Shown here in pieces: positions 49,401-58,631 of a stretch of 64,000 bases of DNA. The translations under genes and the position numbers were made by a program. Position 1 is the first letter of the stretch. Each line of letters begins with the position of its first letter. The stretch covers positions 248,001-312,000 of the forward strand of contig JAQOOI010000053.1 in NCBI GenBank assembly GCA_028554645.1, given 5' to 3'. The stretch comes from Omphalotus guepiniiformis (lineage: Eukaryota; Basidiomycota; Agaricomycetes; Agaricales; Omphalotaceae). Below the pieces are notes generated by a model, which was not told the DNA's origin, made no database searches, and worked only from the letters and a program-made list of their open reading frames with translations.

Positions 49401-50348
49401 ACGGCGTACCATCCACAGAGTAATGGTCAAACTGAACGAATAAACCAAGAGATAGAACATTATCTCAGGATTTTCATTAATCAGCATCAGAATGACTGGC
49501 ACGAGTGGTTGCCAACAGCGGAATTCGTATTGAATGATAGAGTACACTCAGCTACAAAAGTGTCTCCATTCTTTGCGGATATGGGAAGACATCCGTATAA
49601 AGGAACAGCTCCGGTTAAGAAGTCATCAAACCCAACGGCACAGGAATTTGCGGAATCAATGAAGAAGATCAGAGAAGAAGTAGGATTGGCATTGACGAAG
49701 GCAAAAGCAGACATGGCACGACATTACGACAAGAAGCGGACAGCGTCAATAGAATACAAGCCGAAAGACAAAGTTTGGCTTGAAGCAACAAATCTAACGT
49801 CCGATCGTCCAATGAAAAAACTGGATGATAAAAGATTTGGCCCATTCGAAGTCGTAGAAAAAGTAGGCGCCACATCCTATCGTCTTAAGATACCAAAAAC
49901 CTGGAAACGGATCCATCCTGTGTTTAACGAAGTACTGCTTACTCCATATCACGAACCGCAATTTCCGGAACAACCCAAGAACGATCGACCCCCGCCTGTG
50001 ATAGAAGGAAAAGAGCCGGAGTTTGAAGTAGAAGAGATCGTAGATTCAGGGAAATACAGGGGAGGAAAATTTGGATACAAAGTACACTGGAAAGGATATT
50101 CGCGACACGAGCAGACATGGGAGCCGTTAGCGAATCTAACAAATGCGAAGGAAGCGATTGAGGATTTCCACAAAAAATTTCCCAATAAACCTCGACTTCG
50201 TAAACTCGAAATACCTATTTCCTCATTCCCGACATCATTATTTCGACCAATGCCTAAACACAATACCTATACCGAAGTAGTAGATCAAAAGAAAATGCCA
50301 ACTGAGGCCTTAGCAGTGAAGTTAGGACGATGGGGACATCGTGCCTAA
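46410..50348 (+). CDS. pol: Retrotransposon Pol (protease, RT, RNase H, integrase, chromodomain)
   Basis: Translated as a -1 fusion with Gag; 1312 residues counted from the slip site. The open frame also contains an ATG at 46257, so independent initiation is possible but less likely. Domains: aspartic protease with LLDSGATGS (Asp at about 150); reverse transcriptase with VYLDDILVF (YLDD from about 489); RNase H with EADSSDYANGAVLSQ (Asp at about 637) and YDKEMMAI; integrase zinc domain with His pair at about 842-843 and CX2C at about 880-883. The integrase catalytic core has Asp 913, Asp 973 and Glu 1009, a DD35E spacing. A GPF-type module (RFGPFEVVEKVG) and a chromodomain from about 1205 (VEEIVDSGKYRGGKFGYKV, then WKGYSRHEQTWEPL) follow. 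The chromodomain of such integrases can steer insertion to modified chromatin. All catalytic residues are present. Confidence 0.96.
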   Translation, partial: CQDSEVITGPSESESEQSSVDHIDSKFHFVFTHPENKFASASTKTDSKPVRERYPPNSPEWIAQRVREDESERAVGILRTWMPTCRAREASEATVAQIRSLDISEAVSAVKTLKKSLRFVKGTKGRDLKLSVTIEDIESGKQIETSALLDSGATGSCVNKEFVEKHGLTVKKLPIRMPVYNADGTLNEDGSIEGFVEVRLAIGDHAERIELAVTNLGKTDIFLGLDWLRRHNPNIDWNDSILNFDRCPKKCGYIPFYLKPESEAEIQELEEGDRLFYLNWDGYLRSMTFGKGKKTESKADKYVNEYKDVFDEADFQNLPERRPWDHAIELKPDFTPVDCKVYPLNPAEQIVLDEFIKENLKSGRIRTSKSPMASPFFFVKKKDGKLRPVQDYRKLNEATIKNKYPLPLIQELIDKLKDSKVFSKMDVRWGYNNIRIKDGDEWKAAFRTNRGLFEPTVMFFGLTNSPATFQAFMNHILRDLINEGHVMVYLDDILVFTDTIEEHRSIVKRVLDILREHKLYLRPEKCEFETDVVEYLGVFVGNGQVRMDPKKVKAVKDWKVPGNKKEVQSFLGFCNFYRRFIREFSQIAKPLSSLTGNTKWEWTELQLQAFEELKRRIAEEVVLTIPRDQGQFRVEADSSDYANGAVLSQKIDGKWWPIAFRSRSLNETERNYEIYDKEMMAIMDSLADWRQYLMGAAESFEIYTDHQNLQYFKKPQKLNRRQARWITELSEYDFTLIHKPGKSMGKPDALSRMANHETGENDNANVVLLKPELFSINKLEMPEDEILDLIKKKSKVRDNLVNKALEGKDQGWVESSEGIVTWQDRIYVPIDNRLRGKIIGIHHDSVLAGHPGQFKTMELVTRNYWWPGITQDVRKYVKGCEKCQATKSHRTKPTGTLVPNEIPDGPWQTIGTDLIGELPEAGGFNAISVTVDHFTKRARLVPTHMSLTSEGMARIYRDRIFPIHGLPRKIIHDRGPQYHSKFMKELYQLLGIQGSFTTAYHPQSNGQTERINQEIEHYLRIFINQHQNDWHEWLPTAEFVLNDRVHSATKVSPFFADMGRHPYKGTAPVKKSSNPTAQEFAESMKKIREEVGLALTKAKADMARHYDKKRTASIEYKPKDKVWLEATNLTSDRPMKKLDDKRFGPFEVVEKVGATSYRLKIPKTWKRIHPVFNEVLLTPYHEPQFPEQPKNDRPPPVIEGKEPEFEVEEIVDSGKYRGGKFGYKVHWKGYSRHEQTWEPLANLTNAKEAIEDFHKKFPNKPRLRKLEIPISSFPTSLFRPMPKHNTYTEVVDQKKMPTEALAVKLGRWGHRA

Positions 50349-50359
50349 GGAGGGGGTAA
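50347..50359 (+). other. Polypurine tract
   Basis: AGGAGGGGG followed by TAA sits immediately before the 3' LTR and overlaps the end of pol. It is the usual plus-strand primer site. Confidence 0.8.
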
Positions 50360-50826
50360 TGTTACGAACAATGTATTCTTTTTTCTTTTTCATCTTATCT
50401 TATCAACTGTTGGTACATATAGACACTTTTATTATCAGTAGATAGTATCGTATTACTCAGATCTAGGGTTATATTAATTACGCATGTAGACAGCACAATG
50501 ATCTTAGACACGCACAGAACACCAGGCGATCGAGATCACAACATGTATATCCTGAGGCGATCGTAACTCATGAATAAATCATGGTATACACATGTTAATT
50601 AGTCAAGGGTTACAACCCAGGGTTTAGGGTATTATTTACGTATATAAGAACACTTCTTTTGTAGAATACTTCTTTAGCTTCGATCTAGTTTAATCTCCTC
50701 GAGTTAAACCTGTACTTAGCTATTCCCTCTTCTCAATTCTATCTCTCTTGCTTCGTCTTCTTATCTTCTTTGTAAGAAGTTAGATTCTGTGTGAAGTTAC
50801 TTGAGTAATAACTCGGGTCGCTAACA
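50360..50826 (+). repeat. 3' LTR
   Basis: 467 bp, read as identical to the 5' LTR at 44517-44983. Confidence 0.97.
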
Positions 50827-50831
50827 ACATG
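50827..50831. repeat. Target-site duplication, right copy
   Basis: ACATG, matching 44512-44516. Confidence 0.92.
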
Positions 50832-52724
50832 CTCTCGTTGTGAAGCCGGATACACTCGGGTCACATACCAGTCTTTGCTAGGGTTGGGTAGCGCGAAACT
50901 GCTGGATTATCACAGTTGCATCAATCCGGCGTGTCATGAAGAATAGAAGAGTACGACTTCAAAATAGAAAGAGAACTACATTTATGCCAAGTCACCTTTC
51001 TCCCTGCAAAGAGTCTGAAATTGCCGCTTCGCCAGAAGTTGCAATTTGGAGCTTCAGCCGCTCATAGTAATTGCATACCTGTCTTTGAAACACCTTAGAT
51101 GGCCTTGCTTGGATTCCTTGAACTATCAAGACGATTCTTCACTAATCAAAATAACGGTATTCCCGATGGGATGGACTTGGCATGGACGAAGAAATTGAAG
51201 TTGGTACTGTCATGATCAGCGACGAGCCGTTGACGCGTTAACCTCGGCTCAGCGCGGCAGGCTCAGTGTGACAAGAAATTTAACTAGGTATTTTTAGTTG
51301 AACTGCCAAACACTACACAGGCATCGGCCATCGCCGGAATTGCACGTTGGTCGTCCGCTCGGGCGCTCAAACTGTCTCTTCAGCGGCGCATCAATCTTCT
51401 CCGAGCTAATCGAATAAGAGCAATCGAGTATGGACCCCTTACGCAGACACAGACTTCAAAGCTTCAACGACAACGACAACGACAACGACAACGAGAATTT
51501 GGACGCCACTGACATGCAAACTTAGCTTAAACTCTAGATCTCACTTTTGCACGCTTTGCGAGCTTTGCATGGGACATATCCCGTGGCATGCGTTTCAGAT
51601 TCAACAGTCACCAGGTGCCCAGGTGCCAGGTGGCTTCTGGATCGGATTCTGGACCGTGTCAATAGTACATACAGCGTTTCGCGCAGCTGGCTGCCTTGCC
51701 TACATACTTTTTAGGAAACTACATATACATTCATAGGAAGTACTTCATGCTCGACCTAGGCTTGATGAGTTCAAACTTCGAAAGCTTCAACGTTGAGTGG
51801 TTCGGGTTCTTCCTTCCTCCAGGTTCTCCCGACTCTCGCCGGAGGTATAATCTCCGGAATTTCCGTGAGTCGATAGTCGAGTGTCTAAGTTACGTAGGGA
51901 GTTTTTGACTCGTTGGAGGAGGGAGTCCTACACACCTACGCAAGATGACTCAACTGTGATTCAACACGATGTACATTCCCCAGTGTTTTGTATGCAATTC
52001 ATAGTTCACGTACGTACGGTACAGAACGAAACACATTCATTCAAGAAGAACGTACCCACTGTTTCAAAAAAGTGTGTCCTCTACAGCGCCGTGATATACT
52101 TATCACTTCAGTGTAATATCCTCGGGGCAACCTCCGCCGGTACGTACCTACACCGTGAAAGACCTACACCCGTATCCATGTAATCAAAATCCGTAAAAAA
52201 TTCTTTGCGATATCACCATGCGTGGCGCACTCTAGGTAAATCCCTACAAGTAGCTCTGCAAAAACTTCTCCGGAGGGAAAAACCCGGTACCTCGTGGATG
52301 ACGGAAATCATCCATTGAGGCTTCAGCTTCAGCGCTTCAGGCCCCAGGACCAGGAGTACGTATGTATGTAGGAGCTGAGGAGCTTCCAGGTACCATCGTG
52401 CCTTTCCTCAAAGTCCTGCATACTTACCTCTGCTGCCCGAAGCTGGCCACGTTCACGCTCGCCCAATCTTTTCTTCATCTGGCGATTTAGAAATGCGGCC
52501 ACGCACGTCGTGATCCAGCCTGCATCAACTCGTTGAAAAAAAGAACGAAACGAGAGAAGTAAGGCTCGTCCAAAAGGGGTGAAGAGCTATGTAATCATGT
52601 AAGCAGTGCTGGTGACCAGTCAGTACAAGTAAAATCCGTGTATCCATTCCAGATGCAGAACCTGTGCAGAACTACTAAAACGCCCGCACCGCAGCCTGAG
52701 GAGAAAAAGTCATGACCGGATCAT
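50832..52724. other. Intergenic, retrotransposon to tRNA
   Basis: About 1.9 kb with no recognised gene. A six-base microsatellite (GACAAC repeated about five times) lies near 51470-51500, and short TATG units near 52358-52370. Confidence 0.45.
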
Positions 52725-52807
52725 TTCCTTCTAGCCGACTTGAACGACTGACCTCGTCATAGCCACATGGTACTAGTGACGCGCTCTACCAACTGAGCTA
52801 AGAAGGA
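52725..52807 (-). tRNA. tRNA-Thr(AGT): tRNA-Thr (anticodon AGT), with 10-nt intron
   Basis: Read from 52807 on the minus strand. The acceptor stem TCCTTCT pairs perfectly with AGAAGGA; the D arm is GCTC-AGTTGGTA-GAGC; the anticodon stem is CGTCA/TGACG; the T arm AGTCG-TTCAAGT-CGGCT contains one G-U pair; the discriminator base is A. The anticodon loop reads CTAGTA, then 10 extra bases CCATGTGGCT (52761-52770), then A, which places a short intron at the standard position 37/38. Anticodon AGT decodes threonine codons ACT/ACC. Internal A and B boxes are present and a TTTTT terminator lies about 15 bases downstream (52705-52709). Confidence 0.9.
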
Positions 52808-53410
52808 ATATCTTGCAAATGTTTTGAACGTTAGATATTCAATATGACCTATGGACGTTTGAACCAAGTATCTACGAAAAGTGCGAAGCGTACAACATCG
52901 ACTTGGGAGACGAGCAGGAAATTATTCATACGCTTCCTGCTTCAGAAATAGGCCCCTCGCTTTCAAGGACAGAACATAACGCATTGCGATTCTCTTACGG
53001 CCTCCAGGCCCAGACCCAGGAACATACAGAGTACTCAGGAAAACAGTGAACACACACGACTCGGAGAAAAAAAAATCAGCGGCATAGCGTCGTAATAAAC
53101 CATGAGTCAAACTTCGGTGTTGATGACCAATGCATTGCAGGAAGAGAGAGAGAGCAAAAAGAGTATTGAGTATTGGGATGATGTTGTATCGATACACATT
53201 AAGACCGAGTAGGAGAGAGGGAGCGGGTACAGAAGGGACGGGACGCCATGATGACAAAATGCGCTAATGGGACAGTGCAACGAGGAGGGGGGTAACAATT
53301 CCAGACAAGTGAGAATAACATCCAGCAACCATACAGCACAGCACAGCGCGAGACACAAGAAAAAAAAAGGCGGCGGCGGCGGCGAAAAGGTAAAGGGTGC
53401 CGGCCCCGCC
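52808..53410. other. Intergenic, tRNA to EB1
   Basis: About 600 bp, mostly the presumed 3' untranslated region of the EB1 gene, with a GGC-rich run near 53370-53384. No further gene is seen. Confidence 0.5.
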
Positions 53411-54688
53411 TTAGAAAGTTTCTTCTTCGTCCACTGGAGCTGCGTCTGGGTCGGGTACTTCAAATCCTTCCTGTTAGGCGACGACCAAAGATGGGTAAAG
53501 GTGTATGAAAAAGAAACGCCAAGATAGATGACGAGATATAGACGCACCTCAGTGGAATACAAGATCGCTTGAATTTTCCGTAACGTCGGGTCATCAGGGG
53601 CTCCCTCAGATTCAAGCTGCTCCTGCACCATAATCTCAATCTCCCGAAGCTAAAGAGACCCCAGCCCTATTCTCAGTACCACACAAACATCAAGCACCCC
53701 TCAAATAACGCACCTTTTCGAAATAAAAGTCCCTCTCCTTTTCCAAGCCCTCCAAATGCCCACTCATCTCCTTAAGCTGCGTCTGCAAATGTTGTACCGC
53801 TTCATTAGGCTGCGTCGACCCAGCACGATGACCGCTTATAGGCGTCCTTCCTCCGGCTCTCGCACCGCCAACACCGAGGTTCCCAGCACGCGAGGAAGTT
53901 CCGGAATGAATCGGTGCAATCGTCGCTGGTGTGTCAGTCGGAGCGCCTTTACGTCGCGCGACGGGGTCGTACCCTTGTCCACCGTAGTTTTGATCCCAAA
54001 AACGTTTTATCCATTGCAGAAATTCTAGGTTGTCCCTGAGTAGGAGGAAGGAGGGTTAGTGTTGGTGAGATTGAAGTGAAGGGGAAGGACAGGGGAAAGA
54101 GGGTAATCGGGATGAAGAAGACGCGATAGAAGATGTAATAGGGTGACATGATAATAGCTGACGCGATGATTCATGCGAGATGCCAGCACGGAGTTTGTGA
54201 CTCGGAAGAGTGAAGCGAGAAAAAGATACAAAGACACGTACTGCATCTTGCATTTGACGAGTTTCTCTACTAGTATAGGCTAGAATCCCAGAAGAATGAA
54301 ATGAGCGTCGTAAGAGAAACACAGTTCAACCACACACCTTGTCTATCTTTTTCGCCTTGAACACATTCTGCATCACCTTGAAATTGGCGATATACTCATA
54401 CTCGTGTTTCGCATTCATCTTCACCCTCGACATCGGTACATCACCTGTACAGACAATGCCCACGCACCAAGATCGTCAATGAAAAGAGGGAGGGACATGA
54501 AAGAATTATATCAGATCGCGTTCTCCGATTCGGAACGAAGACCAAAAAAAACCAGAAGAAAAATGCTCACCGTAGATAGAGTCGATGATTTGGCAGTACG
54601 CAGCACCAGTCCCGCATTGCTCGACTTTAGTGTAATTTATTTGAAGGAGGTCGTTGAGCCAGGCTAGTAAATCTGTCCTTGAAGCCAT
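53411..54688 (-). CDS. EB1: EB1-family microtubule plus-end binding protein
   Basis: The fungal counterpart of EB1 (yeast Bim1, fission yeast Mal3), which tracks growing microtubule ends and recruits other plus-end proteins. Six exons (54571-54688, 54338-54444, 54242-54279, 53714-54035, 53548-53649, 53411-53470) give 248 residues in frame. The N-terminal calponin-homology domain (to about residue 115) contains [36 protein letters not shown] and the join [20 protein letters not shown], then [15 protein letters not shown] Gly/Ser/Pro-rich linker follows. The C-terminal coiled coil and EB homology domain begin near [19 protein letters not shown] and end [15 protein letters not shown]. The last residues DEEETF resemble the acidic EEY/F tail that binds CAP-Gly proteins. 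Exon 3 is only 38 bases. Confidence 0.95.
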
Positions 54689-55396
54689 CGGTGGAACCAG
54701 CAGAACAAAACGAAATCAGCAGTGTCACGGTAATGTCACGTTGCGTCACGCCGTGTTGAAGAGTTTGTCGTTGATTGGTTGCGTCTAGGTCACGCGATTC
54801 AATTAACCATCTAGCGCCCACATAGACGCTCTAAATTGTTGCTTTCCGCGAGATATTTGCAACGAGTAAACCACAGCAATAGACCAAGAACACGTTGATG
54901 CATCTAGCTTATTTGCATGCGGACATTATACGATACAAAGTGAGAGGTCATCAAGACGGGCAATCCCTCACGCATACTACGTTCACTACGTTGCCTTGAC
55001 GTTGCCAGCGTGAACGTCGACGTCGAAGGTCCAAAGATATCGATAAAATCCAGAAAGGCAAAATTCAGTGGTGAGCCAATGTTTTGAACGCGGTGCTACC
55101 TTAGCAACCTAGCTTGCATCTACATGAGGGACGACGGATAGATCTTGAAGCTTTGAAGACCCGGGAACGAAAGTCTCGACCGAGTCAGCCTGCGAGTCGA
55201 TACGGGAATGGAAGCTAATGCTGACGCAGGGAAGCAATCGTGTAGCGCTGAAGCTAAAGCTAAAGACAAGTAGCCCCGTATCATGAATGTCCTTGAGCTT
55301 GAGGTCCGTGAGCAGGAAGGTATTCGTTCATTTTCATGCAGTCTACCTAGGAAAAGATGGTTTCGTCAAGGAAGTATTTGAACTCGAATATTAGAC
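54689..55396. other. Intergenic, EB1 to unknown gene
   Basis: About 700 bp. It contains the EB1 promoter. An intron-like GTAAGTGAG at the end of the next gene leaves open that its last exon lies here, near 55100-55350. Confidence 0.4.
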
Positions 55397-56025
55397 TCAC
55401 TTACCATCTTCAACTGGCAGCAATACCTCACCGGAAAGAAGTTCTAATCCACAAACACCACCATATCGCTCAACGTTGCAACGCATAATCCTGCCCCTTC
55501 CAATCGCAGCCTCCATATCCCTATCCCTCTTGATAATATTCTCCCCCTCTTCCATCAAGGCTTTCTGGGCGATCGATACTAAACCCACCGCGCTGGGACC
55601 CACCACCCGGTCGGGCGTCTCTGGTAACCCTTCGATATCTGTAGGCACTACTTGGTGGGGCGGAATGAATTTTCGAACTCTTCCGGTTTCTCGGCGTGTC
55701 TAGGGCTGTTATTATAGCAATGCCTGAAACGAGGAGAATCAATTCACATAAGAACTACAAAACCTCAAATGAAGGCTTGCCTCGGTTCTCTAAAATATTC
55801 GCTTCCTCTTTCATCGCATTATACCTCGTTGCCAGTCTCGTCGGCGTAGCAGAAAATACAGAATCAGAACTAGGGGAAAAGTCGCTCCCGATGGTGAGCG
55901 CAGTGCTAATATCTAATTTAAGAAAAAGTCAGATTCCAGGTTTCGAACGAGTGCACACTCAACCAACTTACACCTCAAAGGCGGGGCTTGCTATGCTCTC
56001 CAACACTTGGCACACAAGCACCCAT
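55397..56025 (-). CDS. Hypothetical protein, about 165 residues
   Basis: I do not recognise the family. Three exons can be joined in frame on the minus strand: the first starts MGACVPSVGEHSKPAFEV at 56025; the second (TALTIGSDFSPSSDSVFSA, then RLATRYNAMKEEANILENRG) is Ser-rich, then a short helix. The third begins TRRETGRVRKFIPPHQVVPT and continues PETPDRVVGPSAVGLVSIAQ to the stop after PVEDGK. The last part looks like a folded, mixed alpha/beta segment with KALMEEGENIIKRDRDMEAA as a likely amphipathic helix. Upstream minus-strand frames (56026-56634, beginning MRYGASPSTINYPRV) also look partly protein-like and may be 5' exons of the same gene. The stop could be avoided by splicing at GTAAGT, so both ends are uncertain. 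Confidence 0.4.
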
Positions 56026-57121
56026 CGTAAACGGCGACGTAGCACAGGTCAACAACCCTTTCCCTTCTTCCCTTCTTCCCTTCTTCCCTTCTTCCCTTCT
56101 TCCCTTCCACCGTCCTTCTCGCAGACGCCGGCTCCGTTATCCTATCCACCCTTTGCGCCTCAGCAACATAAATCGATAACCAATACATGTACAGGTGGTC
56201 CATTCCTAATAGCCGCAGCGCCTCAGATTCCGCTTCTTGAGCAACACCCTCAGGTATGACGCCAACTCCCTAAGAAACCGGAGGAAATTGTGGAAGATTT
56301 CCAAATGAGGGTATTTCAGACGAGCTTAACGTCGGTGCCTAAAGCGGGAACGTTTCTGACTTCACGAATGAAAGCGATACAGTCGAGGTGGGTGGAGCTA
56401 TTTGATTAAGGGGTGAAAATGGTTGGGGCTATAGGAGGGCAAGCAAATCGTTAATAAATGATAGGGTTCAAGAATACGAGGCAAAGACAGACGCACGGAT
56501 ACAGAACTTGTTGCTGAATTTCCTAGAAACCTCCCACAAAGTGCGAGGACGACGTTCATGGTGGTAACCTCGGGGAATGTGATAGCGGCGACGCGGGGGT
56601 AGTTGATGGTACTCGGACTAGCTCCGTATCTCATGATTAAAGGAAAATTCTCTGCGTAAAAAGGAGAAACTCGCTTTGTCGATATGAATTCCTCTCCTGT
56701 TCTTCAACAGCTAGTTCTGGAGGAACGACAGAGTTTCCTCAACGCCTGCTGAGCATGATACTCGCGGCTTTGCGATGCATGCTCATGACGCAAATGCTAG
56801 TACCTTCTGCAGCGAATGGCACCTTCTGATGGTATGCAAAGCGTCCGTTCCGTCGAGTAGAAGACGATGAGAGATATGAGAGACAGTGATCATTGAGGCA
56901 AGCCAGAGATACGCAAAGAGCTGGAAATAAAGACTGGTCGGCCTATTCTCAACGACCAGCTTTATGAGGAAATTAGCATAAGGTTATCGAGAAAGTACAA
57001 GAAAAGCTTACTTTCTGGGTTTCCGGGTCACCGTCAAGGAATGAGTAGTGGCTTGGCTAGCATTCAGGTTAGGAAAGCTTGTGTAAGTCAACATCAAAGG
57101 CAAGGCGGTAAACTTATCACT
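56026..57121. other. Unresolved stretch left of the foldback element
   Basis: Contains the possible 5' exons mentioned for the unrecognised minus-strand gene (start ATG at 56634) and then about 480 bp with nothing recognised. Confidence 0.35.
56059..56106. repeat. CCCTT(CTT) microsatellite
   Basis: About six tandem units of CCCTTCTT on the plus strand. It lies within or next to the unrecognised minus-strand gene, probably in an intron. Confidence 0.85.
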
Positions 57122-57809
57122 GCTGTGGGCCAAGCATTTTTGCGTGGGATTTCCGGAGGGTAGAATCTACTCGCGTTTGCCGCAGATTTCCGGAAGTGAA
57201 AAGACTTCATTTTTGTATAACATCTCATAGATAAAAATAAGTAGATTCAATAGGATTTTGGCAGAAGCAGAAGTACAGAACTTTGTTAAAATTTATATAA
57301 AGAAAAATGCGACTGAAAGAACAAAATTTTCCCTTTGTTTTATGTATGTAGAAAGGAATAATATTTGCCTTTTTTTCTGCCTCATAAAAGCGCCGCGTTT
57401 TTGCTGAGGGAATGCTCCAGAAAAATGTCCAGTTTTCGCCTGCCGGAAATCGGGGAATTACCATATTAGGCGATTTATTTGCAAAAACAGGTGAGAATTC
57501 CTTTATTTTTTCAGAGCTTTCCCTCAGCAAAAACGCGACCCTTTTATGAGGTAGAAAACAGGCAAAAATTAACTGATTTTACTGAGCATAAAACAAGGGC
57601 AAAAATTTGTTCTTTCAGTTGAATTTTTCTTTGTATAAATTTTAGTAAAAATTTGTAATTCTACTCATGTAAAAATCTTATTGAATCTTCACATTTTCAT
57701 CTATGAGATATTTTACAAAAAAGAAGTCTTTTTCCTTCCAAAAATCCGCCACAAACGCGAGTAGTTTTTACCCTCCGAAAATCCCACGCAAAAACTCTTG
57801 GCCCACAGC
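57122..57809. mobile_element. Foldback / MITE-like inverted-repeat element
   Basis: Two arms of about 305 bases (57122-57427 and 57505-57809) are reverse complements of each other at most positions, with a 77-base centre. Both outer ends read GCTGTGGGCCAAG inward. Matching landmarks include TTTTTGCGTGGGATTT, CTACTCGCGTTTG, ATCTCATAGAT, AACTGAAAGAACAAA / GACTGAAAGAACAAA, CCTCATAAAAG and CGCGTTTTTGCTGAGGGAA. The element is AT-rich, has no coding capacity and stands out sharply from its neighbours. It is most simply a non-autonomous DNA transposon of the foldback or long-TIR MITE kind. I could not identify a clean target duplication, and the family is unknown. Confidence 0.82.
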
Positions 57810-58631
57810 TGTGTATTGAGTAGAATCCGAGTAGAATTTCAGTTGAAGTTGCGGACGTAAGCAACTTCAGGGTAGGCTTTCAAAATGATCACTGTCTACT
57901 GGCAGATCTCCTGCTCGTATCAAGCTTGTAACGTGTTCGCTCTTTTCCAGGATTTTTCTGTCCGGCTTGTCAAATGGCTTTTCATCATCGTCTCTACATT
58001 GCTTGGGTGAAATTCGCGAACTCGAGGACTTGATTGCACTTTGCCGGCTGGGTGACGCGTGAGCCTCGAGCGCTCGATGCTCGACTGGGAGATTTGCTTT
58101 CAACAACTCGGACTATCAGTATGCTTCTTTTTCACCTGTATTCTTAACCTCATTCCCTGTTTTCAAGATTCAACTGTGCCTGACTTTCTTGGTGGCTCAG
58201 TATGTCGTCTATCCGTTCGCGACGGCCCTGTCATTCTGCCATTGAGCCAGAAATACCTAAATGTGCAACGCGAGTCGGAATCATGAGACCTCTTACCATT
58301 CAAATTGTCAAATCAATCGGTGGGAGGAAGGCCTTGTCTAAAGGCAGTCCCAGGGAAGAACCCACCCTTCGAATCTATTCTCTCTTCCACACTTGGACGC
58401 TTCTGTGGATGGATACTACATGGGTCCGGAGAAGCTCCTTGAGAGATGGTTAGAGCCTTTCAAGGAGGAGTGCTCGGAGGAGGATCTCAAGCGGTACCTG
58501 ACCGGGACCTCTAGACCTTTGACCTGGTTCAGACCTTTGACGGCGGTCAATTTCTGGTTCGCCGGGCTAACACATCTTTCGCAATCAGAATATGAACTTG
58601 ATGTCCGTGTGAAGTCCTCTCATCATCCACG
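57810..58631. other. Upstream region of first MFS gene
   Basis: About 820 bp. A frame at 58393-58590 (VDGYYMGPEKLLERWLEPFK) looks somewhat protein-like but has no start, stop or partner that I can support. The last ~150 bases resemble the region just before the second MFS copy. Confidence 0.4.

Larger units (their letters stand above)
44517..50826 (+). mobile_element. Complete Ty3/gypsy chromovirus-type LTR retrotransposon
   Basis: A 6,310-bp element with 467-bp LTRs that read as identical, bordered by TGTTA...TAACA and flanked by ACATG duplications. Order: 5' LTR, 11-nt self-primer complement, ~540-nt leader, gag, pol in the -1 frame, polypurine tract, 3' LTR. Pol order is protease, reverse transcriptase, RNase H, integrase, chromodomain, which is the Ty3/gypsy order, and the chromodomain places it among chromoviruses. 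Both frames are open from end to end. Identical LTRs and intact frames suggest a recent, possibly still active, insertion. It sits in gene-free DNA, about 2.1 kb from the transporter gene and 1.9 kb from a tRNA gene. Joining the flanks across one ACATG gives the presumed empty site. Confidence 0.97.

Noticed and set aside
46490..50263. Several minus-strand frames inside the retrotransposon
   Set aside because: They are shadows of the pol coding strand; domain order and motifs are all on the plus strand.
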